Shown here piece after piece: positions 51,367-59,929 of a stretch of 64,000 nucleotides of DNA. Below the pieces are notes generated by a model that saw nothing but the letters and a program-made list of their open reading frames with translations, was not told the origin of the DNA and did not search any database. Origin of the DNA: Pseudomonas entomophila (GTDB taxonomy: Bacteria > Pseudomonadota > Gammaproteobacteria > Pseudomonadales > Pseudomonadaceae). The stretch's first letter is position 1. Each line of letters opens with the position of its first letter. A program made the translations under genes and the position numbers. Location: positions 1-64,000 of the forward strand of contig NZ_JARGCS010000050.1 in NCBI RefSeq assembly GCF_029193575.1, written 5' to 3'.

Positions 51367-54300
51367 ATGAAGACCCCCGCTACCGACGTCAGCACGCCTA
51401 ACCCCACCGGCACCCCTGTATCACTGTTCGAATCGGCGATTCACCGCTCCCTCGCCCTGCTCAAGGACAACCCGAACCCTGGCGGCGCCAAGGCCGCCGA
51501 CCCCAAGCACTTCATGGTCGGTGCCGTAACCGACAACAAGAAGGCCGAGGAAATCGCCGCAGTCATGGCCACCCACGACCCGGAAGCGATCAAGCGCCTG
51601 AATGACCCGAACCTGGCCGATATCAGCAACACCGGCGTGCCGCTGGCCAACATCGCCTCGATCACCCAGGTGTCACCCAACGTCCTGGAACTCAAGACCC
51701 GCGACGGTCGCGACATCGTCATCGTCAAGCAGATGACCCCCTACCTGTTCGACGCCATGGCTGGCAAGGCCGGTGCAGTGGAAGCGCTGAACAAGAGCAA
51801 GGCCGAGGGCTACCGGATCGCCCAGGCCGGCGACGTGCCACCGGGCATGAACGACTACAAGGCCATCGGCCCGGCTGATGAGGTCGGCCCAGGGTTGATC
51901 CGCTACGAAACCTGGTCGGGCGACAAGGTCATCGTCAGCAACGAGGTCAACCACACGCTGTTCGACCAGGTGAAGAACGACCAGCAAACCCTCGCGCTGA
52001 TCAACGACAGTGAAAAGGAAGGCTACCACCTGGCCAGCGCCGACCAGCCCGCCGACGGCCTCAAGCTGATCGGCACGCCCGAGGAACTGGGCCACGGCCT
52101 GATTCGCTACGAAACCGAAAGCGGCGAGAAGGTGATCGTCTCCCAGGCCGCCACGCCCAACCTGTACGCCTCGATGGTCAAGGTCTCCGACGGCATCTTC
52201 GGGGTCGACGGCGCCGCCGACACCAGTTGGATCGACAACTCCAAGTACGCCAGCGGCGTGCGCGACTGGGACACCCTCACCGGCAACAAAGGTGGCGCCA
52301 AGCCCACGGAAGAGGAAAAGAACCTCGAACGCCCGCGCGCCGCAGCCAAGATGCTCAGTGACAACTGGGACAAATGGGGCCTGCACGACCGCAAGGTCGA
52401 CTTCGCCAACCCGCCCAGCGACCTGCCGCCCGAAGCCCAGGCGGTCCTCAAGTACCTGGCCGGCAGCCCGAGCCTGATGAACGCCCTGGACAGCGGCGGC
52501 CTGGGCAAGAGCGACGGCGTCATCACCCGCGCCGAGGTAGACCGCTTCATCAGCCAGTCGAACAAAGACCTGTCGGCGGCGTCCTCGGCCTACGGCAAGT
52601 TTCTCTCGAACAATCCCGACGCCTCGGAGCTGGCCAAGGCGAACGCCAAGTCGGCGGCCATCGTCATGGCCAACATCTCCTTGGTCAGCAGCGCCGGGCC
52701 ACAGATGCAGGGCGAGCACCAGCGCGCCAACAACGGCAGCCTGACCACCGACAACCTCGCCGCGATCCACAACGACCCGGGCCTGAGCCTGGAGCTGAGC
52801 GGCGCCGCCGGCTACTGGTCCAACCCTGGCATGCTGCATGTGCTCGACTCGGCTGGCGACCTGCCAGCCACCGCCACCAGCGATGGCATCGTGCAGCAGA
52901 AGAACCTGCGCGCCTGGCTGGAGAACCAGGCACCGAAGGACGACCACGGCGTGCTGATGATGCTCAGCAACGCCTCGATCCGTGGCTCATTGGCCGATGT
53001 CGACACCTCGAAACTGACCCAGGACATCCTCGAGCACCCCGAGAACTACGACGGCAAGACCAAGGCCGCGGCCATGCTCGAGCTCAGCGACGCCCGCGCG
53101 CGCCTGGCCTCCAGCGACAAGGTCGACGGCGGCGGCGACTTGTATGCCGGCATCACCGCCGACAGCCAGTACCACCTCAACCCGACCAAGTCCAAGCTGC
53201 TCAAGCAACTGGACGACGCCGCTGCGAAACTGGCCGCCGACCCGGACGTCAAGACCTTCCTGGCCGGCGCCCAGGGCCCGGGCATGCGCGACATCGTCAA
53301 CAGCGACCCAGCGATCAAGCAGGCGCTGCAACACAGCCAGGACACCCGCATCAACAGCGGCGACATCATCAACACCAGCCTGGCGGCCAAGGGCGCCGAC
53401 GGCCAGCCGGTGACCCTGCCCGAGGCGTTGAGCCTGGCCGGCACCGACGCCACCCTCACCGACCTGGCGCTGGGTGGCGACGGCAAGGTCGACCTGGCAG
53501 CGATCGCCGAGAAGTCCGGCAAGAGCGGCGACATCGAGCAGTACTTCCGCGAGCACATCCTCAACGGCAAGGACCTGGACGACGCCCTGGCCAAGGGCGG
53601 CGACCCGCTGGCGGCGATCGGCCAGTTCGGCTCGCAGGCGGCGCTGTTCAGTGAGTTCCTCGGCGACCGGGTATCGCCGCAGGATGCTTCTGACGTGCAG
53701 CAGCGGATCAACCAGGCGCTCAGCCAGACCCTGATCGACGGCGCCACCGACGATGCGCTCAAGGACATCTTCGGCGACGGCAGCGGCAACTTCGACGAAG
53801 CCAAGGTCACGGCGATCATCGAGAAGGCCATGGCCGACGACCCGGATATGTTCAAGGACGCCAGCGGCACGCCGATTCGCCCGCAGGACGTGGTGTCGCT
53901 GATGCGCTCGGTGTGGGACCTCAACCGCCAGGGCGAGAAGATCAGCGATGCCCTGCCCAAGGCCATCGACGGCATGAAGCTCAACGTCGGCGAGGCCTAC
54001 AAGCAGGGCCTGCTGCACATCGGCAGCGCCCTGCTGGCCGGCGGCGTGCTGGCCGCGCGCTCCAGCACCGGCGGCAACTCGCCGACCGACAACGCCTCGC
54101 GGGTGTCGGCGGGCATGCAGTTCGCCGGGCTGATCATCGAGGGCGGCACCAAGTACGCCAAGGAGGCGGGTTACGGGATGGTTTGGAAGCCCACGCCGAT
54201 CGACCCGAGCAAGCCCCAGGGCATCGGCGACTTCCCCACCGGCAAGATGGTGCAGAACGCCGACGGCATCAACCGGCTGGGCAACCTGGGCAAGATCGTC

Positions 54301-54690
54301 GGCGGCGCCGGCAGCTTCATCGGCGGCGTGCTGGGGTTGATCAGTGGGGTCAACAGCGCCTTCGCCGGCGACAAGGTCAATGCCGGGTTCTCGCTGACCA
54401 CCGGCGCCCTGGGCACGGGCGCGGCGATCACCTCGATCATCGAAGGCGGTGCGGGGTTGTTCGGGCTGGCCGATGTCGGCGCGATCGCCGGGGCGTTCTC
54501 CGGGGTGCTGGGCTGGGCCACGGCGGGGGTCGGGTTGATTGCCGGGATCGTGTTCCCGATCATCGAGGTGGCGCACCGGGAGAAACAGCAGGACCAGTTC
54601 TTCGGGGCGTTGAAGCCGGTGGTGGACAAGTATGGCCTGGATGGTGGGCCGATTACCGAGGATGATCGGTATCAGGAGTATCTGTTCTAG
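51367..54690 (+). CDS. Large HrpK-domain protein (type III translocator-like)
   Basis: A 1107-residue acidic protein without a Sec signal. Residues about 98-277 contain three tandem units built around GLIRYET-SG-KVIVS. The middle has several repeats of an LxxxGxxxxxDGxIxxxE type (LDSGGLGKSDGVITRAEVDR, LALGGDGKVDLAAIAEK, IFGDGSGNFDEAKV) that recall calcium-binding loops. The last 250 residues match the HrpK family, with long Gly/Ala-rich hydrophobic stretches (GLISGVNSAFAG, SGVLGWATAGVGLIAGIVFP) likely to insert in membranes. In P. syringae HrpK1 is a type III translocator; no secretion genes or hrp box are seen here. It is longer than HrpK1 because of the N-terminal repeats. Confidence 0.8.
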   Translation: MKTPATDVSTPNPTGTPVSLFESAIHRSLALLKDNPNPGGAKAADPKHFMVGAVTDNKKAEEIAAVMATHDPEAIKRLNDPNLADISNTGVPLANIASITQVSPNVLELKTRDGRDIVIVKQMTPYLFDAMAGKAGAVEALNKSKAEGYRIAQAGDVPPGMNDYKAIGPADEVGPGLIRYETWSGDKVIVSNEVNHTLFDQVKNDQQTLALINDSEKEGYHLASADQPADGLKLIGTPEELGHGLIRYETESGEKVIVSQAATPNLYASMVKVSDGIFGVDGAADTSWIDNSKYASGVRDWDTLTGNKGGAKPTEEEKNLERPRAAAKMLSDNWDKWGLHDRKVDFANPPSDLPPEAQAVLKYLAGSPSLMNALDSGGLGKSDGVITRAEVDRFISQSNKDLSAASSAYGKFLSNNPDASELAKANAKSAAIVMANISLVSSAGPQMQGEHQRANNGSLTTDNLAAIHNDPGLSLELSGAAGYWSNPGMLHVLDSAGDLPATATSDGIVQQKNLRAWLENQAPKDDHGVLMMLSNASIRGSLADVDTSKLTQDILEHPENYDGKTKAAAMLELSDARARLASSDKVDGGGDLYAGITADSQYHLNPTKSKLLKQLDDAAAKLAADPDVKTFLAGAQGPGMRDIVNSDPAIKQALQHSQDTRINSGDIINTSLAAKGADGQPVTLPEALSLAGTDATLTDLALGGDGKVDLAAIAEKSGKSGDIEQYFREHILNGKDLDDALAKGGDPLAAIGQFGSQAALFSEFLGDRVSPQDASDVQQRINQALSQTLIDGATDDALKDIFGDGSGNFDEAKVTAIIEKAMADDPDMFKDASGTPIRPQDVVSLMRSVWDLNRQGEKISDALPKAIDGMKLNVGEAYKQGLLHIGSALLAGGVLAARSSTGGNSPTDNASRVSAGMQFAGLIIEGGTKYAKEAGYGMVWKPTPIDPSKPQGIGDFPTGKMVQNADGINRLGNLGKIVGGAGSFIGGVLGLISGVNSAFAGDKVNAGFSLTTGALGTGAAITSIIEGGAGLFGLADVGAIAGAFSGVLGWATAGVGLIAGIVFPIIEVAHREKQQDQFFGALKPVVDKYGLDGGPITEDDRYQEYLF

Positions 54691-54699
54691 GGCTGTGAT

Positions 54700-54720
54700 G
54701 GCCCTATCGCGGGGCGGCTT
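54700..54720. repeat. Degenerate REP sequence
   Basis: CCCTATCGCGGGGCGGCTTC; the last REP copy before the AT-richer block on the right. Confidence 0.6.
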
Positions 54721-54873
54721 CCCAACGGGTAGCCGCTATAGCGCTCCTAAGCCTCCAGGCAGGCAGTACTCAGCTACAACAGGGTGGGCCTGTGTTGGCC
54801 TGTTTGCGTGCCCAACACACTGAAATCTGCTTCAACGGACGCGTACGCAACATGGGGCTTTCTTCGTCTTTGC

Positions 54874-56235
54874 TCAAAGACGCTTGAATACCTTTTCGCA
54901 GATACGCTGAAAAGCAGGATGGTTGGCGAGGTCCCGATTTTCCGGCGCCCTCAGTAGAATTGGCAAGAATCCACATCCAAGGTCTGCCGCTGCGGCAAGG
55001 GATTCAAGCGCCTGGTCTACTTCCCCGAGGAGGATCATCCCGGAAGAGAACGTGGCCCTCAGGGCTGGGTTGTCGTGGGCGTGGGCATCCAGGAGCGAGC
55101 GTGCCTGGGCTTTTTTCCCACAACGCGCCAGCGCACAGACCACCGAAGAAGGAGCAAAACTCCAGGTCAGGTCATGCTTCTCAAGCTTAAGCAGCTCATC
55201 CGCAAGTGCTTCCGACGGCGACATGAAGGCGTTGTAAGCCAAGAGAAAAACATAGGCCATCGGGCTGTGAGGGTGATCTTTAACTATACGCTCAACTATG
55301 ATCAACCCTCTATCGAGCTCTCCAGAAAACACAAGCGCACGCACCAACAAGATCGCCAGCGCTGGGGAGAAAGGGGCAAGTTCATAGGCATCGCTTAGCA
55401 CGGCGATTGCTTTTGAAATTTTATTTGTGGCCAGCAAGTGCCAGCCATAATAGTAATGGGCCGAGGCATCCAAGCTTTCAAACTCAAACGCACGCTCATG
55501 ATACTTTACAGCTTCGTCAAACGCCCAGGCACAATCAAGGAGGTGGGCTTTTGCACTATAGTAACCGGAGCCCATCCTGGCGGCGACGGGAATGTCCTCT
55601 AGAATCTTCAACGCTTCCTGAATATTATTTTGACGCAGCGCCCAACCACAACTGACCTGCGTTGAAATACATTCTGCAAAGGCCAACCTTGCTGGATCAT
55701 AGACGGGCGTTTCTCTCATGACCTTTCTGAGCAAGGCTTCAGCCCTTTGAAGCGAACACGTGGTGCGCTGGTGAATCAGCTGCCGAGCATGCATGATCGA
55801 CTCTGCGACCTGCGGCTTGGCATTGGCTGTTCTCATGAGTTGGTGATGCACGACAACGGAACTGAAGGACTGAAGTTCTTCAGTAGCAATTTGCAATTGA
55901 TACCCCACCCCATACAGCGCAGCAATCTTGACATGCCTTATAGCCGAGAGGGATTCACGCGCTTTGGCTATACACCTGACCAAGCTTTCGTCAGACATTG
56001 CCCCCTTCCATATTTTCTCAGAGAAGGATGACTTGGGAACGGCTGCGGGCCAGTGACTGATCAATATATGCAGCACCGCACGTTCTTTAGGTGCAATTTT
56101 TATCAGCTTCTGTTGAAAGTAAACATTTCCATCTTTTTCGGCTACCAGTCCGAGCTCGGCGAGAGAAATCAACGTTACGTCCTCGTTGACAGTATTCCAT
56201 TCACACTTGAAAAAACAGTGTGAGGGTATACGCAA
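54874..56235 (-). CDS. HilA/CadC-like winged-helix regulator with TPR domain
   Basis: A 453-residue protein. Residues about 25-115 form an OmpR-type winged helix (IAPKERAVLHILISHWPAAV, SDESLVRCIAKARESL, ALYGVGYQL). The rest (about 130-440) is helical with TPR-like repeats (DASAHYYYGWHLLATNKISK AIAVL-type). No transmembrane segment is visible, so it resembles HilA and relatives that activate virulence or secretion genes rather than CadC. It converges on the HrpK-domain gene, separated by 180 bp. AT-rich codon use marks the start of a different compositional block. Confidence 0.8.
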   Translation of the reverse strand: MRIPSHCFFKCEWNTVNEDVTLISLAELGLVAEKDGNVYFQQKLIKIAPKERAVLHILISHWPAAVPKSSFSEKIWKGAMSDESLVRCIAKARESLSAIRHVKIAALYGVGYQLQIATEELQSFSSVVVHHQLMRTANAKPQVAESIMHARQLIHQRTTCSLQRAEALLRKVMRETPVYDPARLAFAECISTQVSCGWALRQNNIQEALKILEDIPVAARMGSGYYSAKAHLLDCAWAFDEAVKYHERAFEFESLDASAHYYYGWHLLATNKISKAIAVLSDAYELAPFSPALAILLVRALVFSGELDRGLIIVERIVKDHPHSPMAYVFLLAYNAFMSPSEALADELLKLEKHDLTWSFAPSSVVCALARCGKKAQARSLLDAHAHDNPALRATFSSGMILLGEVDQALESLAAAADLGCGFLPILLRAPENRDLANHPAFQRICEKVFKRL

Positions 56236-56422
56236 AGCTCATGACTGACAACCGCAACAGACTGGGCGCTATATTCAAACGGCTCCGATGTTGTAACTGA
56301 GTGCATCTGGCGCCGCAGCCTATCGGCGTCGCCGCGTAAGCCTGCGAGCTTTAGCCAGCCCCCAAGCTGCACTCACATGCAACAACCGCAAGCCGCTGTG
56401 ATACGGACGGTGAGGACCAGAA

Positions 56423-58021
56423 TCAGGTCTTCGAGGTATCCTGTTGCCGCTTCGCCCAAAACTGCAGCGCCAACTCACGCAACGCTGTGCTTAGACGTGC
56501 CACTTCTCCAGCAGCTCGACGGCTACTTTCCCCGGTAGTGACATTGGCATCGGCAGCCTCACGAATACTGCTGATACTGCGATTGATGTTCTCGCTGACA
56601 GCGCTCTGCTGTTCCACTGCGGCAGCAATCTGCGTGTTCATCTCATTCATTTCATTAACCTGCTGGCCAATACCTGCGAGTGCAACAGCTGCTTGTTGAG
56701 CATGGTCGACACTGGCCTGCGCTTGCTCTCGACTCTTTTCCATCACACTCACCGCCGAGCGAGCGCCCTCCTGCAGGACGTCGATCATATCCTGAATATC
56801 CGTGGTGGATTGTTGGGTTCGTGCCGCCAGGCTGCGCACTTCATCGGCAACCACGGCAAAACCACGACCTTGCTCCCCGGCGCGAGCAGCTTCGATAGCC
56901 GCATTCAGCGCCAGTAGGTTAGTCTGTTCAGCAATCCCACCGATCACATCCAGAACTTTAGATATTTCACTACTATGGCTTTCCAGCTCATGGATGACGC
57001 GTGCGGCTTTTAATATCTCACTCTCGAGCAACCTGATGGACTCACTCGTGTGCCCTACCAAATGCTGACCTGAACGTGTTTCATTATCGGCGACTTCTGC
57101 CGTGCTGGCCGCTTTCTGCGCATGACTGGCTACGTCTTGCACGCTCGCGGCCATTTGATTGATGGCCGTGGCCACTTGATCGGTTTCTGCTTGTTGCGCG
57201 GCGGTCAGAGCACCGCTGCTCTCGACCTGCTTGACTAGGCTGAGGGTATAGGACTCAAGCTGGTTGGCCGCATCACCGATGCGCCCGATCACCGCACCGG
57301 TCTCCGCCTGCCTCATACGCAAAGCAAAATCAATCTGCCCAAATTCGTCCAGCCGTCCACTATAAAGAAACTGGCTCAACGGGTTGTCGGCAATGCGTCG
57401 GGATTTATCGACAAGCGTAATGAGGGGGGCCAGCAGCGTTCCAACGCAGACCGCACTCAAGCCACTGATGACGCCTGCGGCCACCAGCACGCTGAGATAA
57501 GGCAGTGAGAAAATAGCAGCCGCCCCCGCCAAGCCCAGGATGACAGACGCAACAATCAGCAAAATGAGCTTTGCGCGCAGGCCTAGTGGCAAGCGCCAAC
57601 GCTGGATGCGCTTGCCTGCACGCATTCGCGCATACGCCTGTTCCGCCGCCTGAACCTGTTCAGGCTCGGGCTTCGTGCGCACCGATTGGTATTCGACGGT
57701 TTGGCCATTCTTGCTAATAGGCGTGACGTAGGCACTGATCCAGTAGTGATCACCATTCTTGCAACGGTTCTTGACCAATCCCATCCAGGATCGCCCTGAA
57801 CGCAAGGTTTTCCACATATGCTCAAAAGCCGATGGCGGCATATCCGGGTGCCTGACGAGATTATGCGGCCGCCCCAAAAGTTCAGCCTCAGTGAAACCAC
57901 TGATCTTGATAAAGTCAGGATTGACATAGGTAATATTGCTGTGCGTGTCTGTGGTGGAGAGGATATTCACATCCTCAGGCAAATCGAGACCACGGCCCGT
58001 GACAGGTAAATTCTGTCGCAT
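56423..58021 (-). CDS. aer: Aer-like PAS chemoreceptor
   Basis: A 532-residue receptor. The N-terminal PAS domain (about 15-110) has the Aer features ITYVNPDFIKISGFTEAELL and NRCKNGDHYWISAYVTPI, which hold FAD in E. coli Aer. A hydrophobic hairpin at about 153-200 anchors it in the inner membrane without a periplasmic domain. The signalling domain carries QTNLLALNAAIEAARAGEQG. It would sense cellular redox or energy state and steer swimming. The gene is divergent from the BdlA-like gene, 550 bp away. Confidence 0.9.
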   Translation of the reverse strand: MRQNLPVTGRGLDLPEDVNILSTTDTHSNITYVNPDFIKISGFTEAELLGRPHNLVRHPDMPPSAFEHMWKTLRSGRSWMGLVKNRCKNGDHYWISAYVTPISKNGQTVEYQSVRTKPEPEQVQAAEQAYARMRAGKRIQRWRLPLGLRAKLILLIVASVILGLAGAAAIFSLPYLSVLVAAGVISGLSAVCVGTLLAPLITLVDKSRRIADNPLSQFLYSGRLDEFGQIDFALRMRQAETGAVIGRIGDAANQLESYTLSLVKQVESSGALTAAQQAETDQVATAINQMAASVQDVASHAQKAASTAEVADNETRSGQHLVGHTSESIRLLESEILKAARVIHELESHSSEISKVLDVIGGIAEQTNLLALNAAIEAARAGEQGRGFAVVADEVRSLAARTQQSTTDIQDMIDVLQEGARSAVSVMEKSREQAQASVDHAQQAAVALAGIGQQVNEMNEMNTQIAAAVEQQSAVSENINRSISSIREAADANVTTGESSRRAAGEVARLSTALRELALQFWAKRQQDTSKT

Positions 58022-58571
58022 AGTGACGCCCCTTAATCATTCCCCTTTATATTCAGGGGGATTTCGACCCGCATACTCAACAGCCCGGCCATGAATAGCG
58101 CTTTGAAATGACCCATTCGGGCTTCATACAGAAAGTATCACTTGCAATATCCAGAACTGCTTATCACACCCGCCCTCCTCAGCCAAGCGCGGCGCCTATA
58201 AAGATAGCGGAATCAACATCAGCCGAACTCAGCACATGCGCAAGTGAGCGTTAGCATGCCTTCGGGATGAACTCCGCAGTCGATGGCTTGTTCATCGACA
58301 TCACACCTTCAAAAAACTGTAAATTGTTCACCCCCGGCAATCCTGATCAAATTATGATGATCCCGCCGGCACAACGCGCACGGTTGGAGCGGGGACTATT
58401 TGCAGCCTCCCGGACGCAGCCAAATCAGTTGCCCAGTAGGGCTCGTCGAAATCCCCATCATAATTTCATCAGGATTCACCGGCAGTATCAATTTACCCTC
58501 ATGCCAAACTTCCAAAAGCTGAGCATGCGGGTTAATCCGAAACGAAGGAGCCCATCAACGCATGAGCAGGC
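58022..58571. other. 550-bp intergenic region with long-arm inverted repeat
   Basis: Region between the divergent Aer-like and BdlA-like genes. A 102-codon open frame (58267-58575) has no ribosome site and unlikely composition. The main structure is the inverted repeat at 58340-58476. The region is AT-rich and presumably holds both promoters. Confidence 0.5.
58340..58476. repeat. 21-bp inverted repeat with 95-bp spacer
   Basis: Arm 1 (58340-58360) contains TGATCAAATTATGATG and arm 2 (58456-58476) contains CATCATAATTTCATCA; over 21 positions 20 pair. The arms end about 95 bp upstream of the BdlA-like start. The spacing suits two operator copies in opposite orientation or a looping site. Confidence 0.75.
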
Positions 58572-59909
58572 ATGATCGGGTACGCCACCATGTTTATCTT
58601 GAAATCCAGTCACATCAAGAATATCTCTCACCTCAATGAAAAATATAGAGATGCCGAGAGCCCGCTACACGCCATACAATCAACGATGGCAGTGCTCGAA
58701 CTCACCCACTCAGGAATGATCATCAAAGCCAACAATATCTTCCTGGATCTATTCGACTATGACCTCAATGAAGTCCTAGGGCAGCATCACAGCCTGTTTT
58801 GCGAAGCTGACTATGCGGCAAGCCGAGACTACAGAGACTTTTGGAACAGGCTGGCAAGCGGAACGTCTTTCAACGATCGATTTAAATGCCTAGACAAGCA
58901 CGGAAAGGAAATATGGTTAGAGGCCAGTTACCTCTCGTTCAAAGGCACCGACGGCAACACCAAGGTGCTGATGCTGGCGACCGACATCACCATTAGAACC
59001 CATGAAGAAAACGCCCACAAAAGTTTAATCAAGGCGCTTGACAGGTCGATGGCTGTCATTGAATTCGACATCCACGGAAAAATCATTACGGCCAACGAAA
59101 ATTTTTTGAAGTGCTCTGGGTACAGGCTGGAAGAAATTCAAGGGCGCCACCATAAAATCTTCTGTGACCCCGCCTATGTGCAAACCAAAGCGTACAGCGA
59201 TTTCTGGGAGGCTCTGCGTTCAGGCGAATTTAGCTCAGGGCTGTTCAGCCGCATCAACAAAGCGGGCGACGAAATTTGGTTGAATGCCACCTATAACCCA
59301 CTGTTCGACAGCAAGCAGAAGTTATCAGGCATTATCAAAATCGCTAGCGATGAAACCGAGCAGGTCAATCAAAAAGCCAAAGAAACGACCGCCGCCAAGC
59401 TTGCCTATGAGACATCGGAGCACACCCGAAGCCTCACATCCTCCGGAATGAATGTCACCCAGCGGGCCGCCGAGTTGGCGAGCTCAATCGCTCTAGACAT
59501 GCGCGATGCCTCCTCAAAGTTTACCAGCCTGGATGTGCAGTCCCAGCACATTAAAAAAGTGGTGTCTTCGATTAAAGAAATTTCCGATCAAACCAACCTC
59601 CTCGCACTGAACGCTGCCATCGAAGCTGCACGTGCTGGAGAGCAAGGTCGTGGGTTCGCCATCGTAGCCGAGGAAGTACGAAGCCTGGCGAAACGCACTG
59701 GATTGGCGGCGACTGAAATCGTCACCGTCGTTGATCAAAATTGCAGCCTTGCTGCTGAGGCCGTAGGGAAAATATCGGAGAGCAGCTTGAAGGCTGAGCA
59801 GGGCGAAGCCCTTGCTACACAGGCGGGCTCCGTCATGGACGAAATTCATGTCGGTGCTCAGACGGTGGTCTCCGCCATGAGCACGTTAGCCTCGCTTTAC
59901 GCCACGTAA
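58572..59909 (+). CDS. Soluble PAS-PAS methyl-accepting protein (BdlA-like)
   Basis: A 445-residue cytoplasmic receptor without membrane segments. Two PAS domains (about 30-150 and 155-275) show parallel text: VLGQHHSLFCEADYAASRDY and IQGRHHKIFCDPAYVQTKAY. The C-terminal signalling domain is short but keeps QTNLLALNAAIEAARAGEQG. This architecture is that of BdlA, which controls biofilm dispersal in P. aeruginosa through c-di-GMP. A start at 58590 (MFILKSSHIK) is possible. The MHYT-GGDEF-EAL gene begins 20 bp downstream, so the two probably form an operon. Confidence 0.88.
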   Translation: MIGYATMFILKSSHIKNISHLNEKYRDAESPLHAIQSTMAVLELTHSGMIIKANNIFLDLFDYDLNEVLGQHHSLFCEADYAASRDYRDFWNRLASGTSFNDRFKCLDKHGKEIWLEASYLSFKGTDGNTKVLMLATDITIRTHEENAHKSLIKALDRSMAVIEFDIHGKIITANENFLKCSGYRLEEIQGRHHKIFCDPAYVQTKAYSDFWEALRSGEFSSGLFSRINKAGDEIWLNATYNPLFDSKQKLSGIIKIASDETEQVNQKAKETTAAKLAYETSEHTRSLTSSGMNVTQRAAELASSIALDMRDASSKFTSLDVQSQHIKKVVSSIKEISDQTNLLALNAAIEAARAGEQGRGFAIVAEEVRSLAKRTGLAATEIVTVVDQNCSLAAEAVGKISESSLKAEQGEALATQAGSVMDEIHVGAQTVVSAMSTLASLYAT

Positions 59910-59929
59910 AGCATAGGGAGCAGTCGCCA

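Noticed and set aside
58267..58575. A 102-codon frame before the BdlA-like gene
   Set aside because: No ribosome site, unlikely composition, and it covers both arms of the inverted repeat; treated as regulatory DNA.
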